Assembly: GCA_007922305.1 (NCBI GenBank)
Contig: ML677334.1
Span: forward strand, 20,661,626 to 20,725,625
DNA from: Dermatemys mawii
Taxonomy: Eukaryota > Chordata > Testudines > Dermatemydidae
Direction of reading: 5' to 3'
Length of the DNA stretch: 64,000 bases
A program made the translations under genes and the position numbers. The number at the start of each line of letters is the position of its first letter. The stretch's first letter is position 1. Below are positions 12,641-25,084 of this stretch, one piece after another. The notes under the pieces are model-generated. The model had not been told where the DNA came from. It worked only from the letters and a program-made list of their open reading frames with translations, and ran no database searches.

Positions 12641-13434
12641 TATTACTTACGGTTGATCCAACTCTCTCCCTGCCCCCCACTGTGCACCACCCAATGCCTG
12701 TTGTTGAGGACATTGTTCATGCAGGATGGGGATGAGGCTTTTTCATATTCCAGAGCCAGTTGCCCACACTTCTTTGCAGCCACAGAGCACTGCAGAGAAC
12801 ATTATTTGCTCTTTTCTCCCCCATCTCTCTCACCCTCTCCAGTCATCATGAGAATGTTTGGACCTCTCTGTTCTTGCTTGGATGCAGCAGAGAGAGAAGG
12901 GAAAAGCTACTGGAATTCTCACTCCCTTCCTAGCATACGCAGAATTTTCCCCAAATGTGCAGGATGTCTCAAGGTTCACATTCCTCAATGCCAGTTTGCT
13001 TCCATCGAGTACTTTTTCCTCACTGTTCTGAATGAGATGTGGTATGTGGGCCTGTAGCAGATTCCCAGGATTTAGAGCTGGGTGAAAACTGCAAAAGGTT
13101 GCCATAAATATTCATTTGGACATTAAAACAAATTTGCTTTGACCTTGTTTGTATCCCATCTGTGTTTGCTTCCCACCAATATTCTAGGGGATGAAGGGTG
13201 GGTTGTTTGTTTGTTTTTTGGCAGAAATGGTCACAGAAATAGAAAATAGTAAAGTGGAATATTTCATTCACACCAGAAACCTGATTGATTATCCTTATCC
13301 AGTCATGAAAAACAAAAGCATATCATGTGAGCTTTGGGTCTAATCACAACAGTTCAGATGTTGAATTTCAGATATTGAAAATTGACAACAAACCACTCAG
13401 CAGTGCCTGCTCTATCTTCTTTGCCTTCCCTAAC
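12641..13434. other. No gene recognised
   Basis: A 134-codon frame at 12653-13057 has no recognisable domain, and another frame overlaps it on the opposite strand. Nothing else was seen. Confidence 0.3.
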
Positions 13435-13456
13435 AAAAAAAAAAAAAAAAAAAAAA
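13435..13456 (+). repeat. Poly-A tract (22 A)
   Basis: A run of 22 adenines is followed by a compositionally odd block up to about 13620 with repeated caacaaaaatgctgcccgaa-like units. It may be the A-rich part of an interspersed repeat that I could not name. Confidence 0.8.
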
Positions 13457-13459
13457 GCT

Positions 13460-16400
13460 GCCCAAACTGCCAAAGCAACAACAAAAATGCTGCCCGAACT
13501 GCAGAAGCAACCACAAAAAAAAGGGCGGCTGAATTGTGCTGCCCCAAGATTGACTGAAATGCCACCCCTTTCAATGTGCCACCCCAGGCACGTGCTGGTG
13601 CCTGGAGCCAGCCTTGCCACTCAGACACTACCCATGAAATATTAACAAATTATTAAGTCAATAATTTTATATAACAAATGAATGTGAGAAAAATTTGAAT
13701 TTATTTGCAAGCAAGTAATAACGGAAAAAGAAGCAAAATTAATCAAATATTTTGCTAAAACTTATTAACCTCTCCCTGGAATAGTAAATGATCATGAATG
13801 GGAGGGGAATTGTCCATGAGAGACTTTCTATTAGCATGTGGCCCACAAGGTGATGATTGTACCCCCCTTTCATCCAAATGGATCCTAAAACATTTGACAA
13901 GCATTAGCAAACTTTATCTTGGGCATATGTTATTGAATTTCACCTTAGACAAAAATTGAAGAATTCTTACAAAAATCTCCCATTGCAAGGGGGAAATAGC
14001 TGTGTTCACACAGCTGCCTCTAGCAGTGCCAATGACCTGTGTGTGTCAAATTCAGGACATTCAAAAATGATCTTTTTCCATAAGAGATTCTGATTCTATA
14101 AAACAATGTGATTTTTCCTTTCTTTAAATTTAGAAATAGAATATTTAAAATTTTCTTCTTAAAAAAAAAAATGAAAAACCACACTGTTTGTGCAGTACTG
14201 TGACAGGCAAATACCTGTGAGTCAGAGGATAATACAACATTGACTTGAACTTCCTGTGGATAATTAGTTTTACAGTAAATCTCTTAATTCTCTTCTGTTA
14301 TCCATCACAAGTAAACATGATTGTTGTGAATATGACCTTGAGATTTCATGAGAAACTAACCTGTCTCAAATATTTGGTCTCAGCAAAGAATTATTTCATA
14401 ATTGTATTTACTTTTATTAATCAACAATGGGCTATTCCTAAATCTGATGTTTGTGGTTGAGAGAACCAAGAAGGAGGGGAAAGGGCAGGAGAAGCTGGTT
14501 CACTGTTCGACATATTAAGAACATTGGGGAACACTTACTGGCATGACTAGTCCCATCCAACATCATGAACAAGGATTCCACAATCTCTCTCTATATTTGG
14601 GTTTATATACTACATTGGATCCACCAAAACCTACACAACTGAGGTCCCTAACTCTCCCTCTTCAAGATGTGAGTAATTTTTTTAGAATTCAATAGGAATC
14701 ATTCATCTCCTGAGATGGGAAAACAGGGCTTTGCTGTCTTCATTTGATCAGCTACCAACATTTTTTGTATTTATTTATTTATTTCCTCAATTTTTTTTTT
14801 AAACATCACGTGTGTGGATTTAGTACTTATGAATAAGATGAATTGACAACCACTGAGAATCAAATCCTTCTTTTAACCAAATAGCACATGGAGGACAAGC
14901 AGGAACCATATGAGCTTTCAATCTGGTTCCATCTACACACAAATTTTTACTGAGTTTGGAACCAGGTTACAATATGATGATTGATACACATGGTTGGTGT
15001 CCATCCACAACGTGGTCAACACCTGTTTCCTCACAGTGTTTCTGTTGCTGATTAGTAGGGCCATAGCATGATTGTCAAGCTCTTAGCAAGTCCTAATATA
15101 GGTCTTCTGAACTGTAGAACTGTATCTGTGTAAGGAGGCCTCCGCTCAAGAATTGTAACACCCTGATCTAATGCCTCAAGTGAAAAATACCAACAGTCCT
15201 ATGCAGTTTGCCTAGCAATTGAGCCACTTCAGGATAGATGCCCAGATTTTTCCCAGAATGCACTGATTTTAAACAAGATTGTCCAGCATGTTACGTGTGG
15301 ACAGGACACTTGGTTGTCCTGGGGAGAAAGCTATTGTGTGGAAGTGCTGAACATTGTAATTCTAGCTGTAACTGCGTGAGGTGAGCATGTCACAGTGTGG
15401 TCACATTTAACTTGTTTCTGTTTGTAGTGCTGATGGGTTCCAATGAGCATTAACCTGACTTGGCAGGATCTGAAGTGAGAGGGTAGCCATGGCCTCCATT
15501 GCCATTCAGTTCTGGGACAATAGAATGAAGTCAATGTGTATTTGAGACGCACAATGAAAGCAAGATCAGACCCTCCATCTTCAGTAGGCTCTAAACCTGA
15601 CACTAACTATAAACATGCCCCTGAAAAATATGTGATTCAAATGATATCATTAACTCTGAGCATAAATGGGGGCCACGCCTATTGAATTTAATAAGAGTTG
15701 CACCCACTACTGCAAGACTTAAATTTGGCCCCAGCCTCTTAATCACCTGGAGACTGCAGTTACATATACACTTCTTCCTCCACGTTTATTTGGTTGGCAG
15801 CCTGGAAAACACCAATGTTGCTATTGTTTAATCACAGCCCAACCGCAGCTAACCATAAACCCGAGACTCACCCAAATCATAACCTTCTCACCATGCACAG
15901 GAATTCTCACCTGAAGTTCTAGCCAGTCTTCTTCAGAATTTCATGGCCACTAGCAGGAAAAGAGTATTCACTGTAGTCCAAATATTACCGGTTTCATGGG
16001 AGACAAATATAACCTATTGTAATGGTTATTTTACTCTTTAAAATAAAATAGGAGGAGGAGAGTATGGTTGGATTTTTTATTATTATGTTAAGGTCAGATA
16101 TCACAGCCTGTAAGGGGAAATCCAATTGCTTTCTGACCATTTCTTTCTTCAGTATTTTCTCCTGTAGGCTTGGTGGAGAAAATACAAGTGATTTTTAAAA
16201 TAAGAGTAAAATATCTGAAAGGAGGGCTAAATAACTGACCTATGGAGCATCCCATTCAAGGCTACACTTGGGAAAAAGGGGCTAATATGTTTCTTTTATA
16301 CCTGGCTGCCATGATACAGTCTCTTACAGCCCTTTGCCACTAATATAAAATAGAAAAGCCCAGAGGGTGCTTTGTTTTGCATTGGTACCTACTGGTCCTG

Positions 16401-17284
16401 GGACCAGGGAACCAAAAAGGTGGCATTAAACCACCCTCTTCCTCCCAGAACTTGTACAGAGTACAGCTCAGCTGGCACAGTGAAGCTGAGTCGGTGTCTC
16501 GAACACAGTTTTACCCATCTAAAATGTGTATTGGGAACCTTAATTAGTATTTATAGAAATTGTTGTATTAGAGACACTATATATGTGCAAAATGTGATAA
16601 CGAATAATGTTGTTACTTATTAATAACTACTCTTTATGCATGAATGTAAAGCAACATTGACATCACATATAATAGAAGGCTGTCTTGTGCATGAAGGGAT
16701 AGGGGTTAGAGCACAGCAGAATTGTCCAGCAAAAAATTGTCAAGCTTTTATCTCATTCAGTACTTCTTGGGGATGGAAATTATATTTTGCTGGGGAAGTC
16801 AAATGAGAAGGGGGCTATTGGGTAAGTCATGGTACATTATTTAATGGTTGTATCAGTTTCTGATGGAGGTAAGCCTGTGCCAAACTGCAGAATCTAAGCT
16901 CACCCAAACCTTGCAAAATGTTGTATGTTTTTTATGGTTGTATAGTGCCTATGTCTATCCTAAAATCCTCAATGGCAAACTAAGTTCTGCTCTTGATGAG
17001 TGTATTGGGGAGTTCACAAATGGGAAATACGGGAGGAGCAAATGGATTGTGGAGTTTGGTCATGAGAGACATAACTGCAGAAAGAGAGGGGAGAGTATAT
17101 ATGCAAATAGAGGAGCATGTCCAAAGGAAGAAAATAGTCATGAGCTTTGCACTGGGATCAGAGGGAGTCCATGAACCTACAAATGGCTGAAAAGTACTCG
17201 ATGTAGTGAGACTAGATCATGGAAATCATTAGAAAGTCTGTTCATGACAGGAAAACAGTATCAATATGGGTTGGGAGCAGAGTG
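13460..17284. other. No gene recognised; AT-rich unassigned sequence
   Basis: No frame above about 110 codons and no domain seen. 14160-14170 (A run) and 14765-14800 (ATTT-rich) are low complexity. A piece near 15660-15730 resembles the old CCCATTGA-type dispersed repeat. Confidence 0.35.
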
Positions 17285-17405
17285 AATTGGGCCATCTATA
17301 AAGATTCCTCATTTGCAGAATGGGTGTACAAGTACTAATCTCCTCAGTAAAGCACTTTAAGATTCATGAATGGAAAGTGCTATCGAAGAGCTAATTATTG
17401 TTGTT
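17285..17405 (+). repeat. Old LINE/MIR-like 3' segment
   Basis: The order 'ttcctcatttgcagaatggg ... aaagcactttaagatt ... agtgctat ... gagctaattattg' is the order of blocks in a widespread old amniote retroposon tail. The same block order is seen at 63425-63545. Confidence 0.55.
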
Positions 17406-20400
17406 TTGTTACCAGTGGGAGATGAAACAGAGTAAAATGGAGAGTGTTGCAAGAGAGAGCAGCTGTCTGATGGCGTAGATCACCGACCAGATATGTACAC
17501 TTATTCATTTTCTTTTTACTTCTTATTGCTCCTTGCTTTCCAAATCTTATAGGATCTGGCATCCCCATCTCTATTTCTTGCCACTGCCCCTTTTATTGCT
17601 ACCATTATAAACTTTTGTAGCCCCTGCTCCATTCATTATCAATCCCTAAGAATTTGTATCAATGACATTTACTCAGCAATTCCCAAGTGTACAGACTGAA
17701 TTTAGAAAGAATAGTGTTTGCAAGACAAGTAATCCCTACTTTGTAAACCATAAAAATCTCATTTTAAATCAGCAGTTCCCAACTCTAATAGTAAAGACTG
17801 ATGACTCACCATGTGAAGTCTTGTACTAGAACTGCAGCAAGATGTTTCAAACTTCCATGGAGAGTTAAATCCTTGTAAATTAAGTTTTCTAGAAGATATT
17901 GGCTTGAACTGAAAAATTCATATCCAGTTCTAGGTTTAAATGACCCTGAAGTTTGGTCATATTTGGATGTGGAATTCTGATTCAGGTCCATCTGTACTTT
18001 CCAGGCTCTATTAAAAAATGTGAGTTTCTTTTGCCCTCTGTTAGACATAGTTACAGAGAAATGCATCTAAAATTATGGAGCTATTAACTGGGAATAAATA
18101 ATAGGGAGAGGAAAAACATCCACCATCATAGGCAAACCTGCCTTTTTTAATGCAAACACATTTTTAATTGCATTTGAGGATGGTTAATTTGATGGACTTA
18201 AATTGTAAGTGTGTATAGTTGATTTTTAGATGATATTATGCAGGGAGGGATCAAGGTCCTTGCAGTGTAAATATTTTGCCTCCGGTTCACTTGTAAAGTA
18301 TTTTGAGAAACCCCAGCCTGTGGGTGAGGAAGCCCAAATGAAGGTTTTGCACCTACAGTAGGAACAGCACAAATGCTTATGTGGGCATTAGGTCAATTAA
18401 AGATGCTCAGCTAAAGCAGTCCTACCTACCTTATTTGATCTCCTTTTGTTTTACATTGCTAATCATACATTGTTTCATATTGGTATCTTACTTAATTTGT
18501 TTTGTCCCAGTTACTGTAGAGAGCTGCACGTTTTCTTGTTATGCCCCCTAGTTATGGACTAGCATTTCAAAAGCTCTGTCAGCACTGCCATTTAAAACCA
18601 GATTGAGTAAATTATAATGCTTGCCACTGTCATTAACTTGATTCTTTCATAGTTGCTAAAATATTATTATGCTAAAATTTATTAATATGGTGCCAACAAT
18701 GCTTGTATACAGTACACAAAGATTTTAAAAGTCCCTACCCCAAAGAGCTTATGTGCTTACAGGTAGATATACAAAAATTAGATATACTGGGAAATCCAGA
18801 GGCAGGGAAGACTTAATGGTTGGTTATTAATAACTTACTTCTTGTGGGCTTTGCAAAAGAGGGAAGTGAGTTTTTAAGAAGGGTGAGGGCTCAGTGAACT
18901 GGGAGACAGGACTAAAGGGCACAGTGGCCTAAAGGGGACAGTGGAGTGAAGGGCACAGAAAAAGATCGGTTATATAGTGTGTGCCAACAACAAATATAAG
19001 TGAAAATAAGACAGAAAAATGTCCATGTTAATGGGTTACATACTGGCCTTTAACTACAAAATTCTGTGGAATTTTGGCCTTTGGGGTTGGGGGCTGGGAT
19101 AAGAGGCAGGAACATTTTAATGCTGTCCTCCCCTAGCTGCCTACATTGTATATGGGGTGTTAGGGCTTTTGTAGGAGAGGTATCCAGACAGAGGTGGAGC
19201 CAGTAGAAGATTCTGTTTCTAACGAGTCCAGCTAGCATTGGCAATGGTGTTTGTCCCTTTCGTGCCTGCCAGTCTATGGTCTATATAAAAATAAATAAGG
19301 ATAGGCCAAATCTCTGATTCCATTTTTAATTCAGGCCAAATGCCCAAGACAGTAGTACTGGCCTAGCAATACCTGGCATGCTGGCCTGGGCACAGAGACA
19401 GCTGACCCTGCCATGCTCTAAAGTAACTTTCAGTTTTTATCTGGAAAAAGTGATGGGCACAGAGGCGATCATCATCTGACGTAAATCAGTGAAGCACCAT
19501 TGACTTATACTAGCTGAGGATCTGACCCTATAGATGTAGAGGTTCTGCCAGCACATAGATAGCTGACTATTGGATGTTATGCTCCTACATGTGTAACTAA
19601 TTAATTATTCCCCTTAATTGTCCTATGGCCCCCCAAGTGGCGAGTAACCAGTGATTGTATCCATCAGCTGTTTTATCCTGCAGGAGAGCATCTTCAGAAG
19701 GATGCATGTACTAGATATGTTTTCTTTCCAGGCAAAACTTTCCTTTTATACACCACCCTGTACCCTTTACATGGGATGCAGAACAGGAGGATATTTAGTT
19801 GTACAACACCCTTTTCCCTTTTTTTTGGATGGATGAATAGTATACAAAGTAAATATACATCGTACTGCTGGCAATATACAATTTCCTCCTTGAGTAATGA
19901 TCACTTTGGGGATTCTTTTCAACATCTAAAGTAATGGAACCCCTAAGGTAACAATGGAACTGCTGCCATCTGAAAAGAACATTCACCTAGCTGAAAAACT
20001 TGAGGTGGAATCCTATGGAAGTCAATGTGAGTTTGTCATTGACTTAAATGGGGCCAGAATTTCAATCTTGGAGCCTGATTCAGTACCCACCCCCCGCCAC
20101 ACATTTAATGTGTGTTGAATGGGATCCTAATTATACGAGTGCTGTATTTTTTCAGCATCCAGTTCTGCAGTCTGTATTCAGGTGGTTGGAAGCCAGTGGC
20201 CTGTAATCTTGCCCTGATGTTTGTCTCCATAGGAAACTATATACTCAACTGCAAATGTAAACATTGCTTCAGTCTATTAATATATCTGAAACATTTCATT
20301 GTATAAATTGAATCAATTGTTGTTATTATCTTCTTGCCTGAAACTCTGTTCTAAAAACAAAATGAGACTATTCAATAAAATACACTCAATTAGAGGTATA

Positions 20401-20647
20401 TTTTCCCTCTTAATCACTCTCCTTGACTAAGCTTAATGCTTGCCACAGAGGTTAACTATGGGCTCTGTGGTGTAGTCAGTGAATCACGCTGCTTCTATGT
20501 TTCAACATGTATTTTTTTTCCTAAAGTAGATATTGAGTTAGGTGAAGTTACTAGGGTTACTGTATCTTGGCTACTATTGGTATAAAAATGGTAGGTTTTT
20601 GGCACCATAATTTGTTGGGTAAAAGCAATCCTGGCTAAACCCTAAAT
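17406..20647. other. No gene recognised; one old repeat fragment
   Basis: 18700-18800 (ccctaccccaaagagcttat) looks like a fragment of the same old LINE/MIR-like family as 59815-59950. 19990-20090 contains a decayed CCCATTGA-type repeat. The remainder is AT-rich and unassigned. Confidence 0.35.
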
Positions 20648-20885
20648 GGAGGAGATGAAAAAAGGAGAGAGAGATTGAAAGCAAAGGGAGGATAGATGGC
20701 AATGGGAATGAGAAACCAAAAGGAACTTAGATCAGAGAGTAGGTAGAGAAAGAGAGAGAGAGGGACACAGAGTGAAAGGTAAGAGGATGAGATGTAAAAG
20801 AGAAAGGGAGGGAGATAGCGAAGAAAGAAATGAGAAAAAGAACTAAGGAGTAAATGAATAAAAAGGGAAAGGGAGTTAAAGAACC
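20648..20885 (+). repeat. Long purine-rich tract
   Basis: About 240 bases are mostly A and G, including agagaaagagagagagaggg. Such mirror-type purine tracts can adopt triplex DNA. It ends eight bases before the target duplication of the MITE at 20894. Confidence 0.85.
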
Positions 20886-20893
20886 GTAGTGTC

Positions 20894-21016
20894 TAGGGTG
20901 ACTAGATGTCTCGATTTTATAGGGACAGTCCCGATTTTTGGGTCTTTTTCTTATATAGGCTCCTATTCCCCCACCCCCGTCCCGATTTTTTTCACATGTG
21001 CTGTCTGGTCACCCTA
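20894..21016 (+). mobile_element. 123-bp hAT-type MITE (TAGGGTGACCAGA family), copy 2
   Basis: Ends TAGGGTGACTAGA and TCTGGTCACCCTA form inverted repeats. The 8-bp flanks GTAGTGTC (20886-20893) and GTAGCATC (21017-21024) differ only at the two central positions, where TG faces CA; both can derive from an ancestral CG by deamination on opposite strands. This is the best-preserved copy and carries the shared middle gattttatagggacagtcc. No coding capacity. Confidence 0.92.
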
Positions 21017-21172
21017 GTAGCATCAGTGAGGAGATCCAATAAATTCTATTGTACTTGGATTTCTGAGAAATTCTTTGCAGAGCTGACGTGATGTGACGTG
21101 TCAGATATTAATACCACACCCATTTTATTCCACATGCAGTCCCATTGACTTTTGAATCTGGTCCTAACACCT

Positions 21173-21886
21173 GAGGGGTGGGCAAACTTTTTGGCCTGCC
21201 ACATGGGGGAATAGAAATTGTATGGCGGGTCATGAATGCTCGCAAAAGTGGGGTTGGGGTGTGGAAGGAAGTGCATGGGGTGCAGGCAGGTGCTCTAGGC
21301 TGGGATTGAGGGGTTCGGAGAGCAGGAGGAGGATCAGGGATGGGGAAGGAGTGTAGGAAAGGGTGCAGTTTCTGGCTGGGGTTAGGGCTCTGGGGCGGAG
21401 CTGGTTATGAGAGGTCTGGAGTACAGGAGGATGTTCTGGGCTGGGATTGAGCGGTTTGGAGAGCGGGAGGGGGATCAGGGCAGGGGAGTTAGGGGAAAGA
21501 AGGGAGTTGGGGCATGGGGAGAGGCTCAGGGGTGCAGGCCGAAAGTGGTGCTTACCTCAAGCGGCTCCTGGAAGCAGCGGCATGTCCCTTCTCCGGCTCC
21601 TATGCGGAGGCATGGCCAGGTAGCTCTGCTCGCTGCCACATCCATAGGCACCACCCCTGCAGCTCCCATTGGACTGCATAGGAGCTAGAGTAGGGTCATT
21701 CTGCAGCTTCCAGGAGCCGCATGGTATGGACCCCAACCCAGCCCCTCAGCCGGAGCGCTGGACTAAGGGCCGAGCTGCGTGGTCTGGCTCCTGACCTGAC
21801 CGGAGTGCGAGAGCAGGGCCAAGCCACATAGTGCAGTTTTGGGTCTGACTTAAAATGGCTCATGGGCCGTAGTTTGCCCACACCTG
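21173..21886. mobile_element. GC-rich inverted-repeat element, hAT-like
   Basis: The left end gaggggtgggcaaacttttt and the right end gtagtttgcccacacctg are inverted repeats. The interior contains two diverged copies of a unit (gctgggattgaggggttcgg near 21299 and gctgggattgagcggtttgg near 21440). No 8-bp target duplication was found, so the boundaries or the class may be slightly off. The open frames inside are by-products of GC-rich composition. Confidence 0.7.
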
Positions 21887-21919
21887 ATCTGGGTGACACC
21901 CACAACTAGCCTTTCCGGT

Positions 21920-22937
21920 ACAACAATGAAGAAGACAGACAGTGCTGATGGCCCATCAGCAAAGACAGTGGATTCTGGAAGAACATAACCTTCCTGTAAA
22001 CATTCCAGATATCCTGTAAGTAATGGTTGCTATGACTCAGCTAAGTATGCAAGGGCATGCAACCAGGCCATACGACTCCAGACTCCATCTTGGGATGTCA
22101 GTGCTTTTCCACAAACTGAGTTTGGGACAAGAGTCTGCACCATATGCTAAAACTATATAAGGTGAGGAGTGACATCATCTGTTCTTCACTTCCCACACAA
22201 GAGGATTCCTGAAAAACATGGGAGGAAAAAAAGAGTGAACTGTGGGAAGTGCTGGATCCAGGCTAAAGGGATTTCTAGTCTGTGTATGAAAACCTAGGGA
22301 TTCCAGATGGCAAAGCAAGTGTAACTTGTGCCTTTAGAATCTGCAGCTCATGTATATCATCAGTCAGGATGAGAGATTGCTAATTCAAATCCTATCTTTC
22401 TAGGATATTAAACTTAGTTGGCATTTTTTTAATTTGCTAGGTAATCTGTTTTGATCTGTTTTCCATCACTTATAATCATTTAAAATCTTTTTGTCATTAA
22501 TAAATTAATTTGATGTTTTAATCTAGACCAATAAGTTTGGAGTGAAGTGGGCATCTTAGCTCTGGGTTTTTTTGCATTTCCTCTCCACAACAAGGGAGGG
22601 GCGGATCCTATGAACTTATGCTGTGCAGTTCCCTGATGCAGTGCAAGATGGTATAATTTCGGGTTAATACTCCAGTGGCCGGGAGGGGGTTCCTAAGATG
22701 GGAAACTGGTGGCTATTTTGGCTGCAGCCTCTCTATTGTTGGTTCATGCAATGGCTGGCGAGAGAGCCTGCATGTAACTCCAGCTGAGTGTGTCCCTACC
22801 TGTGTGAATGCCAGAAGAAATGTAGGACTGGGAGCAGGTCTGCAGCTTGCCACCGCAGCACAGTGTGAGAGGGAGCCCAGGCTGGTGGTCAGAGGGTACC
22901 CTAATTCCAGGTAGTACCCCATGCGGAACCTGTCACA
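21920..22937 (+). mobile_element. Probable solo LTR of an endogenous retroelement
   Basis: The segment has LTR-like landmarks in order: a TATA box (actatataagg at about 22151), a polyadenylation signal (aataaa near 22499) about 350 bases later, and an end at ...acctgtcaca (22937). The part 22670-22937 resembles a reptile LTR 3' region by memory. I could not locate the 5' TG or a target duplication, so the left boundary is approximate. No retroviral gene is present. Confidence 0.55.
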
Positions 22938-24036
22938 CCCATCTCTATTCAAGAAGGGTGTTTAAGACCAATTGACTCCCATGGCACTTGAGCACATGCT
23001 TAAAATTAAGAAAAGGAATAGATTTAAACATGTGTTTGTGTGTTCATAAACACTTGCAGATACAAAGCCTTATATTTGCATATGTAGATGATGTCAGTGG
23101 GCGCATGTGAGATAGTTGATGCCTTGGTAATGGCTAAGTCTGTGCATGGAACTATTGCTTGTGTAAACAAACCTGAATTTTGAGGCTTTCAAGTTTAGAA
23201 GCCATTTAGAAAATTTGGCACCAGTGTTCGGGGCCAGAGTAAGGTTTGCAGGGAGTTTGGGGGTCCCTTTCACACGGACATAAATTTTACGTGGACTCTT
23301 TGTGCCTGATCCTATTTCCTCCACAAACAGTACAGTGGGTGGGGAGAGCACTTAAAAGTCCACATACAAGAAGGAAAGCAAGAAAGGGTCAGGTTCCACA
23401 AGAGAACTCTCAGTGAAGTAAAAGGGACTTCATTCAAAGCCCTTACAGGATCAGGCTGTAAATAAACAGCCTATTAATGCATCAATGTGGTATTTTTCCA
23501 TAATTCTCTACACAAAGGCTCCAAGGATTTATGCACCCTCGTTTGTTTTAGAAGTATACAAAGCTGAAGTGCTCAAAAATTGTGAAATATTATTAGTTGA
23601 GATTGCCCCATCTATGGTTTTGCATAGCTCAGTATTCAAAGTTACAACAGCTCAGTGGCTCAATAAACAAACCGCAGTAGACAGTACTAAATACAAGTAG
23701 TGCAAATAGCCGAAAGGAGGCAGCATATTTGATTTTCAGCTTAACAGCTTTTATGAAGATGTTTGTGTATACACCATAGGAGAAGCCAGATGATTCAGGA
23801 GTAGCAATATACAGTTCTATTCATTCCTTTTATTAACCTTCAGATCAGATCAGTGTTTAATTTTAACTAAACGATATTTAACTGATTGTAATCCTAATGT
23901 GTCAAAGGGGTCAGTCATTTTTTGAGTGATTGTTGTTTTCATTTAACTGGGGGTTTGGGAAGTAGAAAAAATCTACCAGATCAAAATAATGGAGTCTCCG
24001 GCAAATTCTTCCTCTTTCTTCTTGGGGTTTCCAGCC
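22938..24036. other. No gene recognised
   Basis: AT-rich sequence without a recognisable domain. About 23390-23460 resembles a decayed CCCATTGA-type dispersed repeat. Confidence 0.3.
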
Positions 24037-24162
24037 CCAATCCAGCAAAGTACTTAAGCATATTCCTAACTTTTAGCGTGTGAGTTGTCCCATTGACTTC
24101 ACTGTTCACATGCTTGAAAATAAATATATGCTTAAAGGCATTTTGCTGAATTGGGATGCTCT
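24037..24162. repeat. Self-complementary dispersed repeat, long hairpin
   Basis: The left arm (ccaatccagcaaagtactta...) pairs with the right arm (...ttttgctgaattggg), and the centre holds cccattgacttc. It is a longer relative of the hairpin repeats at 5208 and 59673. There is no coding potential. Confidence 0.75.
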
Positions 24163-24189
24163 AAATATTGATTCAAACTGTGTATTCAT

Positions 24190-24640
24190 TTAACTATTCC
24201 TCATACATCAGCCAGTCCAGCCCCCTGATCAGCCCTGTGAATTTTCTCTGAACTTTTTCCAGTTGGTCAATATTTTTCAAGGACGGAGATACGCAGAAAT
24301 GAGCACTAATCTCATGAAGGCCATATAATGTATATAGGGATTACTTTTTCTTTGTGCCATGGGTGATATACCTGTGTATGTAACCTAAAATTGTATTGGC
24401 TATTTTTCCTGCCATCTCTTATTGCAAACTTGTGTCTAGTTTGTTACCCTCTCTCACTTAAGTTCTCATTTATTGTTGCTGCTTATCAGTTTTCTTCATC
24501 CCACTGAAGAACTTTGTATTGTCCCACATGTTGTTCTCTGCCAAATGTTTCTAATCTTTATGTCCATTTGTTTTATTTTTCTATTTTCAGTAGTATTTGC
24601 AGCTCCTCCCAGTTCAGTGCCATTGGCAATCATTTTGAAG
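24190..24640 (-). mobile_element. CR1/L3-type LINE relic
   Basis: The minus-strand order of blocks (cagttggtcaatattttt, gcactaatctcatgaaggcc, ctcacttaagttctcattt) parallels CR1/L3 ORF2 ends elsewhere in the window. It is strongly decayed and has no long open frame, so the family level is uncertain. Confidence 0.5.
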
Positions 24641-24785
24641 GAGGAATATTACAGAGGGAGGACTAGATGAATTGCTAAATTGGAGGGAAGGAAGAGAATA
24701 ATGCATAAGGGAAACCAAATCCCATTTTAGAGCATCAGTGATCTAGCCTGTTTAAGGAGCTAACCCTCACCTTCACCATTTAGAC

Positions 24786-25084
24786 TGAGGCCAGGTCTAC
24801 ACTACCTACCAGATCGGCGGGTAGAGATCGATCTTTCGGGGATAGATTTATTGTGTCTCGTCTAGATGTGATAAATCGATCCCTGAGTGCTCTCCCATCA
24901 ACTTTGGAACTCCATCGCACCGAGAGGTGCAGGTGGAGTTGACGGGAGAGCAATTCAGCGCCGTGAAGATGCCGAGGTAAGTTGACCTGAATACATTGAC
25001 TTCAGCTACGCTATTCATGTAGCTGAAGTTATGTATGTTAGGTTGATTTACCTTCCCCCTCCCCCCGCGTAGACCAGGGCTGAG
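24786..25084. mobile_element. MITE with GGTCTACAC-type inverted ends
   Basis: The left end gccaggtctacactacc and the right end gcgtagaccagggc are inverted repeats. CTGAG is present on both flanks and could be a 5-bp duplication, but the exact boundary is ambiguous. The interior has complementary blocks around ctctcccatcaactttgg and gttgacgggagag. Related to 6283-6568. Confidence 0.7.

Noticed and set aside
12653..13057. 134-codon plus-strand frame
   Set aside because: No recognisable domain, an overlapping minus-strand frame is equally open, and the length is within chance.
21173..21886. 8-bp target duplication for the GC-rich inverted-repeat element
   Set aside because: Flanks TAACACCT and ATCTGGGT do not match, nor do shifted versions.
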